The notes under the pieces were generated by a model that was not told the DNA's origin, searched no databases, and saw nothing but the letters and a program-made list of their open reading frames with translations. The translations under genes were made by a program, and so were the position numbers. From positions 87,463,789-87,527,788 of the forward strand of contig CM034531.1 in NCBI GenBank assembly GCA_020002185.1: a stretch of DNA of 64,000 nt, written 5' to 3'. Below are positions 23,206-35,517 of the stretch, in pieces (position 1 is the stretch's first letter; every line of letters begins with the position of its first letter). Source of the DNA: Paraescarpia echinospica. Its lineage: Eukaryota; Annelida; Polychaeta; Sabellida; Siboglinidae.

Positions 23206-23408
23206 CTGTAAGTCAGATAGCTCATCTCTAGCGGCTGTAGCTTTTGTGCGGTCAGGTGGATTCAGCTGGACCATGTTATAAATCACAGCTTTGATTCCCT
23301 GAAGCACCGACATGTCGTCGTCTCGGAGGGACACGACAACTGGCTGCTTCCTTCCATGTGTATCTGCAAGCAGTAGCTCCTCGCCGATATCCCTCGATGT
23401 AGGTGTCT
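23206..23408 (-). CDS. Protein kinase gene, exon with the end of the catalytic domain
   Basis: This minus-strand exon of 203 bases has acceptor TTTGCAG and donor CAG|GTAGAA. It takes up the reading phase left by the exon at 25130-25360 and ends in phase 0. It encodes ETPTSRDIGEELL, then VLQGIKAVIYNMVQLNPPDR and TKATAARDELSDLQ. The segment NMVQLNPPDRTKA is the closing subdomain XI of a protein kinase (NP..R.). The middle part (LADTHGRKQPVVVSLRDDD) is an insert that I do not recognise. The gene's class within the kinases is not clear. Confidence 0.75.
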
Positions 23409-23689
23409 CTGCAAACGAACAGTAGTTATCGGTCTTGGCGTTGTTGAGGACCCATTTTTGTCAACAAGCTAGTTTTGAGGATCATTTGTTGTATAGGCTT
23501 ACTGCTATAAAATCTAATAGCAAAGTAAGTGGTCATAGACAACCGGGTCAGTATATCGAACACTGATTTATATATATATATTTATATATGTATATATATA
23601 TACCCGTTTGTATTGTTTCGATAATACATTAATATATACTAGACATGTCGCAAATTATCGGCGGCATGATGGAGTGAAGGATACTAGAG

Positions 23690-23958
23690 TACATTTTATT
23701 TATCCCATCAGCAGAAACATAAATTATACAGAAATACATACTAAAATACAAATTTTGCAATAACAATTTAAATAATATAAACAAAATGGGCGTGGGATGG
23801 GAGACTCCACACTAAAAAATTGCTCGCTATCGTGGGAGCTACCCAAAGTGAAAAATAACATATTCTTTATGTATACACTCCTTCCTTTTATATAACAAAA
23901 CAATTTGTTTTTCAAAATATTTTTTGTCAGTCTTTTTGTTTGTCTGTTAAGTAATATG

Positions 23959-23996
<38 letters not shown>

Positions 23997-25127
23997 TGTG
24001 CGTGTGTTGCGTCGATGTGTTTTGTGTGTTGTGTACCAGAGTAGGCATGAGTGTAAATATACGAAATTAAATGTTGTATTGTAATGTTATAAAAAATGAT
24101 ACACTAATTCATGATTTGTTGATTTGGCATTGTCTGTTATTTGCCAGTTTAAAATGTGGACAGGTAGATTTTGATGTTCATATTTGTAGTAACATTTGAG
24201 TTGTTGTAATTTCAGTAAATCTTCTAATTTTAATATATTGAGTTTAAAAAAGCGGTTCTGTGTGTGAATTGTATTTGCTTAGTATTATTATTCGTAGTGC
24301 TTTCTTTTGGATTTTCATTAATTTTTTTCGTTGATATCTCCATATAACAATGCTGTAACTAATGTGAGATAATAGCAATGCATTTTATAAAATAATTTTA
24401 ATTGTTAAAGGTAACACATATTTTATGTGTTTAATATTCCTATAATTTTGGAACACCTATTTGATATGTTTTAATATGTTTCTTCCAATTGAAGTGAGTG
24501 TCTAAAATGAAGCTTAAGAAGTAAAATGCGTATACTCTCTCAATGGTAGTATTATTTGTTTTGAGAGATAGTCTCTGTGTAGGTTTGTTCGGCATTTGGA
24601 AGGTCATATATGTAGATTTACTTTTATTTAGTGATAACTTGTTAATATTAAGCCACCCAACTATTTTGATTAGTTCTTCATTTATTGCAGATTCTGAATT
24701 TTTGTGTGCACTATCACGGAACAAAATTTAGTGGTGCAAAATAAAGTAGTATCATCAGCCTACATTATAAAGGTGAATATTTTTCTTCCTCGTAAGAAGT
24801 CAAGTCATTTGTATATATATATATATATAAATATATATACAAATGACTAGTAAATAACAGTGGCCCAAGAATGGACCCTTGTGGTACACCATCTTTTATA
24901 AGTAAAGTTTCAGATGCAGTATCATCGAATTCATTGTACTGCCTTACTGTTGTTTAAATAACTTTTAAATAAATGTAAAGTTTTGCCATCTAAACCATCT
25001 TAATATCTTAATTTGTTTAATAATATAGAATGGTCAATAGTGTAAAATGCCTTGGTCAAGTCAAGAAACACACTAAATGGCGAGTCGCCTCTACCCATTT
25101 GATAATCAAACAACACATTTATGACCC
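23690..25127 (-). mobile_element. Degenerate LINE inserted in a kinase intron
   Basis: Minus-strand blocks in order are VFLDLTKAF (about 25050), GVPQGSILGPLLF (about 24880), then an open stretch (24440-24724) with GWLNINKLSLNKSKSTYMTF and HFNWKKHI. This is the RT palm and thumb of a jockey/CR1-type LINE, with many stops and an AT microsatellite inside. The 5' edge lies only a few bases past the donor of the kinase exon at 25130. The 3' edge (about 23690) is a guess from an AATAAA on that strand. Confidence 0.75.
23955..23995. repeat. TG microsatellite
   Basis: Pure (TG)n of about 20 units. Confidence 0.95.
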
Positions 25128-25129
25128 AC

Positions 25130-25360
25130 CTAATCTTGGTATTAGATGCCGTGCACCGGGTTCGTGCTGAATCAAAGCAAGATACGTAAGCCCAAGGGCT
25201 AACACATCAACTGAATCCGTATATGGTGAATCTGCGAAGAATTCCGGGGCTTTAAAGTAGGGAGTTCCAACATCCGACCAGAATGTCCCGTATTCCGATG
25301 CACTGTCCGCCCTTTTGGAAAGTCCGAAATCGCTTACTTTTGCCACGACACTGCCGTCAC
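25130..25360 (-). CDS. Protein kinase gene, exon with activation loop (DFG to APE)
   Basis: A minus-strand exon (231 bases) begins after TCTGTTGTAG and ends AG|GTGGGT. It encodes VAKVSDFGLSKRAD (DFG, metal binding), then GTPYFKAPEFF (APE, end of the activation segment) and DSVDVLALGLTYLAL (the Asp of subdomain IX, with LALG in place of the usual WALG or SFG). It ends HLIPRL. The leftover base joins in phase to the exon at 23408. The exons with the ATP-binding Lys and the HRD loop should lie to the right but were not found. DFGLSK and GTP(Y)..APE suggest a Ser/Thr or dual-type kinase. The exon has no stop or frameshift. Confidence 0.8.
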
Positions 25361-25369
25361 CTACAACAG

Positions 25370-26020
25370 ATTACAGTAATTTAACCATGTAACGTCATTA
25401 CACACATCACTGTAAAATGTCGAATATATAACATACGTAGAGTTACTTTGGGCATAAGGCCCACGTTTCTTTCGGGAAATCGTCTTCTGTGTAAATGGTT
25501 TGGCTGTAACTGTGATGTATATATTGAGTGCATCATCTAGTTTATTAGCTAAATATTACCAGTTAGAGTTGCTACGTCCAATGTCACAGAAGCATTTTCT
25601 AGCAGTTTTAGCGGATATCCTAAAAGTGAAACGCCTACCTCTGGTACTTGTATGTATTAATCAGTCTCATTAAGTTACTTGTTTACTTATTTCAAATTAT
25701 AAAATGAAGTTATTATTGTTACATTTAAGCATTGTGAAAAGGCACTGCATATACGTTATATCCATGCCAGCAATAGCACCCCTGATCCGGTATGTTTTGC
25801 CCTAACTATTACATGGCCTTCGTGCCCCGAGTGTACGATATTCAAAACATTAACACTTACATATGCCTTTATTTATTACTCGCATCAATAACATTCACAA
25901 CATACATAAAACAGATGTGTATAATGTTTAAATTCAATGCTTTGTTTCAATGTGCTATGGTTACTGCCCATTGCACCACATTTGCGGTAAAATATGTAAA
26001 TTAAATTGGTCAATCAGCCA
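25370..26020. other. No gene seen
   Basis: Expected to be intron of the kinase gene on the minus strand. I could not find the upstream catalytic exons. Confidence 0.4.
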
Positions 26021-26029
26021 ATCAGTCAG

Positions 26030-26235
26030 TCAGTCTATCAATCAATCAATCAATCAACCAATCAATCAGTGAATCGAATCGACCAGTGAATCAACCAGTT
26101 AATCGATCGATCAATCATTCAATCAATCAATCAATTAATCGACCAATCAATCAACCGATCAATCAGTTAATCAGTCAAGCAAGCAAACAAGCAATCAATC
26201 AACCAACGCAATCAATCAAACAATAAATAAATAAT
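26030..26235. repeat. AATC tetranucleotide microsatellite, interrupted
   Basis: About 200 bases of CAATCAAT with AGTC, GATC and ACCA variants. Confidence 0.95.
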
Positions 26236-27129
26236 CGTATTTTAACCGAATGAAAAACTACGTGCTGCTGCACATGGCTATCTCGAAATCTTATTTTCGA
26301 GCCCTGAAGCTAGTGAGGGGTGAGCGTTATGCCCCAAAGTACTGTATGTAAATGGTCCAGTGGTCAATGTAGCTCGTTTTTGGCTGTCGTAACAGCAGCG
26401 ACAGCTGTCAGACATCCTATGCAAGCTGTTGTGCTTTCAGTGGTTCGTGGGATCAACCGGATTTCAAATCCGCCATCTAAAATCATCCTCGCAAGTAAAG
26501 TATTGAAGTTGATTACACTCCTCCTAGCATATATCCTACGCAATGTTGTTGTTGGCTGATTCGGTTGAAATTCATTCAGGTTATTGTTTTCGCCCGTCGT
26601 CGTTATATATACAAGTACAGATACTTTATTGTCATGATAAACATAAAATATATATCAATTTGGAATATGTCTTGATGAGAAACATACAGTCATATCAAAC
26701 ATACTACGAACATACAATAAAATAAAACACAAAAAAGTTTTTTAAAAGTCTTTAAAATTATCCATTAAAATTGCTAGGCTAAGCTAAAACTAACACGTAA
26801 AAGAAGAATAAAACACACCTGGCAAAACTACATTCCATAATATCTATAGCTAAGGCCTATGATATTTAAACCCTTAAATTGCAGCCACGACACGGGGGAA
26901 GAAACTGTCTCTCAAGCGATTTGTCTTAGCTCGGATATTCCGGAATCACCTGCCTGAAAGAAGTTGTTCGAAGTGAAGGTGGGCGGGGTGTGTTGGATCA
27001 GTGATAATTTTGTGAGCTGACGTCTTGGATATCTTGATGGCGTGGTGAGCTCACCGCCGACGGAACCACTTCCAATGGCAATTTCAGGAAATCCCACTAA
27101 CTACCAGACCGGCAATTCTCGCGAGACAG

Positions 27130-28474
27130 CTATGATGCTACGACTGATAACTTTCACGAAGAGTACCCTATTCCAACATCGGATGAGCTGTGCGAGCAAT
27201 TGACATGTGGTACACAACTCATCACGTTGGACCTGAGTCACACCTATTCTCAACTTTCACTGGACGAGAAGTCAAAGGAGTATGTCACGGTGAATATTCA
27301 TAAAGGATTGTTTTGTTGCAATCGCTTGCCGTATGACATCAGTTCGGCACCAGCTATTTTCAAGCGGACAGTGGCAAACATATTGCAGGGTATACCGCAT
27401 GTCGCCATCTTGCCTGGTGCAACAAAGACGCAACACCTTGAAACGCTTGCTTTGGTCTTGGGAAAACTAGAAGAAGGAGGGTTGCGGCTCAAGAGAGGAA
27501 AGTGCACATTTCTGGCAGACGAAGTTGTGTGATCAACATGGGTTGCATCTTTTAGAAGACAAGGAGGAGGCAAGTCAGAAGGCGAGAGCCTCAGAGAATG
27601 CGTCGGAACTACAACCATTCTTGGGTCTTCTGAATTATTACGGGATATTTCTGATCAACCGTGTTAGCGCCGTTGCACTAGGGAAAGAAGAGGATCTGGG
27701 AACCACAGTACCAGCAGAGTTTCCAAAGAGCGTGTCGGCGAAAGAGATGTTGCACTATGATCCGATTAAGCAAATACCATTCCAGTGCGATGCATTGAAC
27801 TACGGACTCGGCGCTGTGGTCGCGCACGTCATGGAAGATGGTATCGAGCGTCCCGTGGGGTTTGCATCAAGGGCACTTAACGCTGAAGGACGAAATTACT
27901 TGCAGCTCGACAATGAGGGAGCGGCAATAACGTTCGTGCTCAGTAAATTCCTCATACAGTTACGGCATCACCCCGCATCCAACGGGGCTATCACTCTGCT
28001 TGGATAATATGATTACAAGATCTACTATAATGCTGGCAGAAGCCACGGCAATGCAGACTGTCTAAGGATGTTACGAATGCCAGTGACGGTTAAAAAATAA
28101 TCAGAAAAAAAACGCGTCTTGTTAAGAGAAGAACTGGACGCGTCACCAGTGAACGCAGCGCAGATCAGTCATTACACTGGTCATGATCCTACGCTGACGC
28201 ATGCCCGTGAATACCTGATGCGTGGCTGGCCTGAAGGGAAGGTCGACAACAAGATGATACCATACCATTGTAGAAGAGACGGTTGTGTCTTGTGGGATGC
28301 CAGAGTTGTGATTCCACCACAATGTCGACAAGAAGTATTACATGAGTTACAAAAGTGTGACACGTGCCAACTGCGTACCACGTCACCACCCGCTGCTGGA
28401 GTGGCATGAAAAGCCGTTGGTTCGCTTCCACATCGATTATGCTGGACCGTTTCTCGGTAAGATGTTGCTAGTAA
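27130..28474 (+). mobile_element. Ty3/Gypsy-type pol remnant, catalytic motif deleted
   Basis: The plus strand shows RT (ITLDLSHTYSQLSLDEKSK, RLPYDISSAPAIFKR), then the connection (LQPFLGLLNYYG), an RNase H-like block (DALNYGLGAVVAHVMEDG, RPVGFASRALN), an integrase-linker block (MIPYHCRRDGCVLWDARVVI) and the Zn-binding CDTCQL. The block that should carry the YxDD catalytic motif is missing: GIPHVA runs directly into the segment after it. The RNase H C-terminal part and most of the integrase are also gone, and stops at about 27530 and 28005 split the frame. No long terminal repeats were seen. A small CR1 tail is inserted at the right end. Confidence 0.8.
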
Positions 28475-28476
28475 CA

Positions 28477-28576
28477 AAATTTAACAAGATTTAACGATAT
28501 TGCCATCCAGAAAATTAACTCTAGATGGCAGGTGGACAAGGAAGCCTTTTGGCTTATCGACAGTCCAATACTTTTT
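28477..28576 (-). mobile_element. CR1-like LINE copy D: 3' tail only
   Basis: Only the last 100 bases or so of the family are present: tail repeats, the hairpin (28501-28530) and part of the 3' UTR. It is an extreme 5' truncation, next to the Ty3/Gypsy remnant. Confidence 0.85.
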
Positions 28577-28579
28577 CTC

Positions 28580-29880
28580 TATGACAGTCGTCGAAGTACA
28601 GACCGCTACCGCTCTTTATTGTGACGGATCACATCTGTTAACTACGCTGACTGTTATCACACAGTGCAAAATACGTTGTCAAGCAATACATTACCACATG
28701 TCAATAAAGGAATATGAACATGCTGATACATTTTCATTGGAATCGATTCTCAACGGCTGTGCGTTTATCAGTTTGTTATCAGCCACTTTCAAAGAAACCT
28801 CTGTAAGCATGCAGGCTAATTTAGCAAAGAAAATAGTTCTTGAGTTTAGATTACAACAACATTACATTCATTGAATTAATATATTCTCAAGTATGACCAG
28901 TTTGAATAGCGGTTATGGTGCCATTAAATACTATTGTTTTGTTCACGCATGACAAGTGTCTCGTTTCTAGCGAGATAAGTCTACTCGAGCGGTTACTCTC
29001 GTTATCGCGGGCGTGATACGAACGTTTAATAATCAATGCTTTAGGCTTACGCCCATTAAAAGTAAAGCAAAACTGTAAGCGCTTATATAGCGCGATATCC
29101 TTAGTTCTGTACAGAACGTTTGGCAAGTAACTCACTCGCCAACCTGATCAATAAAACACCACGTCGACCGTTCTGTGAAGAATTCAACCATTCAGCCACG
29201 TTGCACTTGCTGCGCGAAGATTATTTGTACACAAACATCCACCACTGTCTATAGCCAGGTACTCAGTCTTTCATACAGCTGAGTGAACTGGAGCATATGT
29301 GGAGTGAACGAACGTGTCCGTGGTTTTGTGGCAGCAAGAGGAGTCGAACACTGAATCTCTCGATTGAGAGTCGGGTACTCTAAACATTACGCCACAGCGC
29401 TATATGACGTCCTGTAAAGGAAACCATCACCAGTGTTCGTTTAAAAAGTCATAATCCGTCATGTCCTTTTAATTCTGTGGACTGAATCAAAATTTAGATA
29501 TCGAATGTATACAATATGATGCGCGGCGAACACAATCACGGACACCCACGCACACACACAGAACGATGCACGCCGCAGACAAAGGTAGGTAGTACCGCAA
29601 CAATTCACAGAGTAAATACATGTATACACATGAAGACATTGGGGATGTTCTGTCACAAACTATTAGGTAAAACGCCTGTAATGGTCCTGAAAAAACAACT
29701 GACTCCCAGTGTATGGGCGTGCTTACCCGTTTCAGGAATGTTCTGCGTCTCGCCACTAGTAGGGTAAATTGATATCAACAACTTGCAATTGCATATACAT
29801 AACGAGACAAATGTGTTAGCCGTTGTTTTTACTGATGTTATGTGTAATCAGTCGGAAAGACGTTCAACGGGGCGTGTTCA
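28580..29880. other. No gene seen
   Basis: Short frames only. Apart from the tRNA-like segment near 29320-29400 I recognise nothing. Confidence 0.5.
29327..29402 (-). pseudogene. tRNA-like sequence (SINE head or tRNA pseudogene)
   Basis: On the minus strand GGCGTAATGTTTAGAGTACC looks like a D arm, CGACTCTCAATCG like an anticodon arm of Glu(CTC) type, and GTTCGACTCC like a T loop/B box. The acceptor stem and the T stem pair poorly, so it is not a working tRNA. It may be the promoter part of a SINE. Confidence 0.4.
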
Positions 29881-29881
29881 G

Positions 29882-31541
29882 TTTAACAAGATTTAAAAAG
29901 ATTGCCATCGAGAAAATTTATTCTAGATGGCAGGTGGACAAGGAAGCCTTTTGGCTGATGGAGAGTCCAATATTTGTTTATCTACGTGTATCCCGCCCTT
30001 TTAAGGTATGTGTCGATTTTACTTTTTAAAATATTCACGCTACTAGCACCAACACAATCAGGAGATAATATGTTCCATTCATTTACAGTCCTTTGTGAGA
30101 ATGAGAACTTTCTTGTATCTAACCTACACTACTCCTTTCTAATGTAACTTCATGTCCTCTGGTCCTTTCTTTCTTAACTGAAAAAAATTCTATCAATATT
30201 TTCATAACCATTAAATATTTTAAACACTTCAATCTGATCTCCTCTCAATCTCCTGGTCTCTAGTGTTGTTAAACCACATTTTTGGGCGTATTTCGTAGTT
30301 AAGATCCCTCAGTTTTTGTATCATTTTAGTTGCTCTCCTCTGTATTTTTTCTAGCATATCTATGTCCTTCCTGCGATATGGCCTCCACGCTTGAATACAC
30401 TATTCTAAATGAGGCCTAACTATTGTTTTGTACAGCGGTATTATTAGCTCTTTTTCCTTATACTTTCTGTTTCGCCTAATTAATCCAAGGATTTGATTTC
30501 CTTTTGAAGCGGTACCCCAATCAAAGCTGATTTATAGTTTGAAGCCTCACCATCAACTACTACACGTTGTCTTCTGTCAATTAGCCATTGTTCTATCCAG
30601 TTAATTAAACCATTCCCTATGCCATGTGCCTTTAGTTTATGCAGTAATTTTTGATGTGGCACTTTGTCGAAAGCTTTCTGAAAATGTAAGTAGATTATAT
30701 CTACTGGTGATCCCTCGTCTACCCACTTAGTGATATCTACCAAAAATATAACATATTTGTTATGCATGACCTCGCTTTGAGAGACCCATGTTGAGATGTG
30801 TTTAACAAGTTATGTTTAATAAGAAAACCACCATGTGATCTTTAATTATTCTTTCTAATAATTTGCAAATCACTGACGTTAACCTGACTGGTCTGTAGTT
30901 CTCTGATTCGTTTCTGGAACCTTTTTTAAATAACGGTATAATGTTTGCTTCTTTCCATTCTAAAGGAACCACACCCTCTTCTAATGACAAGTTGAAAACT
31001 GCTGCAAGTGGTATGCTAATTTGCTTTACAATATCCAATAGTAGTTTGGGTGGAATTCCATCCACTCCAGGTGATTAAGTGTCCTTCATAGCCCTAATTT
31101 TCTTAGCTACTATTTCCGGTGTTACAATTAACTGTCCTAAATAATCTTATTTTGCCCCCTTGAACTTAGCCTTTGGTAATAGCTGTGAACTAATATATTC
31201 CCCGGTAAACTCTGAACTAAAATACTCATTCAGGTCTTCTGCCATTAAGAATCCCTCTAATATTATGTTTCCAGCACTATCTTCTAGAAGACCGACCTGA
31301 TATTGAAGTTTCTGTTTGCTCAGAACATATGCATAAAAACTCTTGCTGTCTTGTTTAATATTACAAGTTAATTTTTGTTTATGCTTCTCTTCGAATTTCT
31401 AGTTTCAATTGTAGTTTGGTTTAGTGCTTCTTTATAAATGTTATAGTCTTCGTCATTTCCAGTACGTGTACATGACTTCGACATCGTTTGTTTCTACTTA
31501 ATTTTTCTAATGGCTTCCTTCAATAAGTATTCCTTTCCTGA
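29882..31541 (-). mobile_element. CR1-like LINE copy E, 5'-truncated with internal deletion
   Basis: It aligns from the family's end (hairpin 29903-29932) back to about 17160 of copy C. About 350 bp are missing at 30509-30512, where the 3' segment around KGNQILGLI joins the GVP segment, so the FADD catalytic motif is lost. A TAA replaces a codon in the SPGVDG block (about 31076). It keeps six A's at the position where copy C lost one. Confidence 0.88.
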
Positions 31542-31544
31542 CAG

Positions 31545-32690
31545 TTTCCCTTGGGTTAGTATGAATGTCTCCGTTGACCGTGGTATGATGCAAGAGTCGG
31601 AACGCAAACACAGTTCATCCCCTGTTTCATAGCAACACAAATTCAAGCTTTCGTAGAATATTCTATCTACGCTGCAAAACTTGCGAAGAGATTGCTCGTT
31701 GATCCACATCATAACCTTGTAATCACTTATATCGAGTGTTGGACTGAAGCAACGAAAGTAGATGTACGAACTTCCTAATAAAACCACGGAGTCTACAAAA
31801 TTGGCCAAACTTCGAAACAGAAGCAGATATATTCGAACCGTGGTGTTCTCAAATGAGTTTCCGATAAACATCGACTGCCAGGTGGTTGCAGGTGACCATA
31901 CTGCCCATGGTAAATGTCCTACGTAATGTGCGGAAGTTCGATGACTTAGTGAATTAATTGTCCTATGACTATTTGACCTCCGACGTTCGTGCTGTGGGAA
32001 CCATGATGCATAAAGGCGCGTGCCCCACATCAACGAATGCACGTAATCCTAATATAATTATCCTTCCGATGATTCTCAATAGGGGCTAAGCGATAATGTG
32101 TATTCGAGTAATTACTTCTACTTTCTGAAATTTACCTGTAACATCAGCCACTATTGACTAAAGCCAACCATCCGTGTCTTGAATGGCAACGAGATGACTG
32201 GCTCAGCTTAACTTCAGCGTTTTGGCAAGACGACATGCTATGGTTATCGCGAGTGATGTAAACAGCAGCGCCCCCAGGATGATTCCGACATTCAACTGCA
32301 TCCCACATCAACAAATTCCTTTCCCCTTTCAAGAGACGTCACATTCCTTCGAGCTGTGTTTTGTGCAGCGATCGACGAGCGTAAGAATGTCGTAGGCAAA
32401 AGGTATCTGCTTTGGTCGTCAGCCCAACAGTTGACCCCTGACTGGCGATGTCGACCCTCATTGCTCGTCCACACTTCGGGGTTATTATCGGAGTGGTAAC
32501 GTGAATAGTATCGCATACAACCTCGCGGGAAGCCTATAGGCTATACGTCTGTGAATTAGCTTTAATTAATTCGTAAACAGCGACGCAAGCAATTTAGACA
32601 AATCGAAAACTAACTGCGTAATAAACGTGCAACGTTTTGCGTATAAACAAGTGTGCAATTGTGAATGCTCTATTTATCTATTGGTGAATA
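31545..32690. other. Unassigned sequence with weak minus-strand frames
   Basis: A minus frame of about 165 codons (31545-32042) reads straight into the LINE copy E. Two shorter ones follow, including a Cys-containing WDAVECRNHPGGAAVYI segment (about 32150-32332). They could be old exons, but I see no recognisable domain and no convincing splice pair. Confidence 0.25.
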
Positions 32691-32704
32691 TATGTGCATG
32701 AATA

Positions 32705-32850
32705 TCATATATATATATATATACATATATATATATGTGTGTGTGTATGTGTGTGTACACACACGCACACACGCGGGCGCACACACACACTCTTTCTCTT
32801 ACACATACACGCGCGCTCGCGCGCACGCACGCACGCACGCACGCAAATAC
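32705..32850. repeat. AT, TG and CGCA microsatellite cluster
   Basis: (AT)n, then (GT)n, (CA)n and CGCACGCA repeats. Confidence 0.9.
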
Positions 32851-33078
32851 ATGTTTTCTGTCCCAACAACAAAGACGTCGTCAGCGACACTTTTCGCATT
32901 ATCTTGCTTGCCCCATTGCTAGACGGCTTGGCAGATGTCGTTCTTTGAATACCATGACGTTGCCAGACGTGACCAAATGCCTTGCACGGTGTTTTGGCTT
33001 GCGACAAAAATAGAATCCCATAGGCATAGGCGTAGTGTTTACTGTTATGCACTCGTCTCTTGTCTAGCCATGTCTTCA

Positions 33079-35517
33079 GGGCCCGAGGTTATAAACTAAA
33101 GCCGTACTCGGTGCTCAGAAATTCATGCTCAAGCCTCGCTTTTACACCATGCTCATACTCACGGATGTTATAACACTTTCTGAGCACGTAATCGTACTCA
33201 GACTTGAGCATGAAACGTCTACATTCTGAGTATGCTACGGACCTTGCTCAACGCCGTACTCAAACAAACAAACAAAGATGGCAGCTCACGTAGAAATTAG
33301 TCGAATTCGTTGTCCAAGTTCGATGTTTTCGAGAAGAAACGCAGCTCGATACCAGCGTCCGAGTCGCTTCCGAGATGTAATCAAACCATTTCAAGAAGTG
33401 GAGCAACACGAAATCAGCGAAATATTCCGTGTTGTGCCTCAAACTGCACTATTTACTGAATATTTGTCAAATCTAGCGGGAGACACTACGACACAATGTT
33501 ACAACATTTATGTTTTGGTGGCACCTTTTCGACGACGGGGACCATTCGTTTAACGCTACTGCTTGGCAATACAATTTCACGATCAACTGCCGAGCAGTTC
33601 ATACGAAACACTTCTCCAAAACAGTGTTGTTTACCTGGACGATTAATAAAATGCCACGCCAGACATTAAGCCATATTAATACAACATACATGTGTATACC
33701 TTAAAAAATAACTAATAAAATTACGAGGTCACAAAGTTTACCCCTCAACACAACCACGTTTTGTTTTTGCCTGAAACTGTTATTAACATATCATTATTTT
33801 GTAGTGCTGTTTTTTCAAATGGGAATAATGAAGGAGTATTAAGTAGTATAAAACATATATCATTTATATTGTTTCATCGTTTTTTTATAAATATTTATAG
33901 CATATTAATAATGAAGCCGGTGCAACGTTGATATAATTAGTAGCCATGTCCAAGGCTTTGTGGGTGACATGATATTACACATTTTTAATGCCTATGATTT
34001 TTCAATCCAAGGGCAGGAATAAGACTTCAACACAGAGGTAGACGATACACAACATATGCAGTCATCCTCGACAAGTTGATAACTTAAATGTATATGTGAT
34101 TATACTGTCATTGGTGTGGTCACTCGGTCACTACTTTTGCCAAAGTGTACATTTAAAAAATGAATATGATCATATTTACAAGGCTACCAAAATTTAACTA
34201 GTTGGATGAACTAACAAACAATACATCGTTTATATTTTTCTAATAAAATGGTTTTACCCTGTAATAAAACAATGTTTTCGAAACAAAAATTATACAAACT
34301 ATACCAATTATACTGAAGCAATGAAGCCATAGTTTTTGAGAATCGAATATAAGATGTACTAAAAATGTAGCCATACAGTTGCTCCGGGGAATGCTGCACA
34401 GCTGACGGAAGACCATAACATAACTGTGTGTTTGCCTTATCAGTTCAAACCCAGCATGGTGGTGAAGACAGTGACTAATTTAGTGCAGTTTAATAAAGTA
34501 GTATTTCAAAACTGCAACAAGCAAATGTGAAGCAAACTATGTAAAACAACTTAGAATGTGGTTATTATACAAGTATGTTATGTGTATATATTACCCTTTT
34601 AGGCGTGTAATTGTACATCAAAATATAATAATATTATATGCACATATCTGTATAAAAACAACAGTTATGTATAACATGGATTTGGGTCAGTTGTATATAA
34701 ATATATGTTTTGAACTTAGGCTTTGCAAATTATATTTTTGTTTAATGAAACAGTTATGAAATTATTGCCACAGAATTACACGAATTTGGGACTCGCAACG
34801 ATATGATTGGAGGTGGAATAAGCTGAATTTCAGATCAGAGTATGTATGTTCCCGAATCCTCCGGCACAGTTGATAAATAATGGCCGCTCCCATATAACTA
34901 CTTTGTCAGTTCATTTGTTGCAGATAATGTAAGTTATGTCACAAGTACGAATGCCAACTCAATTTGATGTGTGTAAGATATTTATTTATTATAAACACGG
35001 TAACATCGACACCGTCGAGCCCGAATTCATCGTACCTACTTACTGTTACAATGATACAAAATATCATAAATAATACAGCGTGACTGACCAGTGGCAGGTC
35101 ATGACTCATGTTACTACTGTTTTACGCTATTTTATCTTTTGAATTGTCTCGTGCCATGTCTGTTCCATCGTGCACGGCGAAGTACTTTCCTCGCAGCGTT
35201 ATTCCGTCGATATTCCTCTGCGCATTTCACCATAAAATAAACACATTCCCAACGGCGTAGGTCTTCGTCCGTCACCGTTTTATAGTTGGAAGTTGATATT
35301 GTTTATAAATACGTGTAGGTTTGTTATCTTCTTGAACCAGAGAGCTCCGAAAGAGCTCTTTGTTTTGCTCTCGTACTCAAGACGGCGTACTCAGTTGAGC
35401 ACGTACTCAAGAAGTTTTATAACCACCGTGAGCATGGATTCTCCGGTGAGCATGAGATCTCGAGTCTGGGCATGGAGTTGAGTATGAGCACCAAGTACGC
35501 TTTATAACCTCGGGCCC
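33079..35517. mobile_element. DNA-transposon-like element with long terminal inverted repeats
   Basis: The two ends are inverted: GGGCCCGAGGTTATAAA at 33079 and its complement ending at 35517. The likeness continues for roughly 150-180 bp, with recurring GAGTACG/TGCTCA words on both arms. A plus frame beginning ATGGCAGCTC (about 33278-33553) reads RFRDVIKPFQEVEQHEI and EIFRVVP, which loosely resembles the N-terminus of PIF/Harbinger nucleases. The rest of a transposase is not visible. No target duplication is seen (CTTCA on the left, AGATT on the right). Ends in GGG and the frame suggest Harbinger, but this is not proven. Confidence 0.55.

Noticed and set aside
28500..28874. 124-codon frame on the plus strand
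   Set aside because: It starts inside the antisense of a LINE tail and has no motif.
29327..29402. Functional tRNA-Glu
   Set aside because: The acceptor and T stems pair poorly; kept only as a tRNA-like pseudogene.
31494..32042. 182-codon minus frame
   Set aside because: It reads into LINE copy E. The host part has no recognisable domain or splice context, so it is listed only as unassigned sequence.
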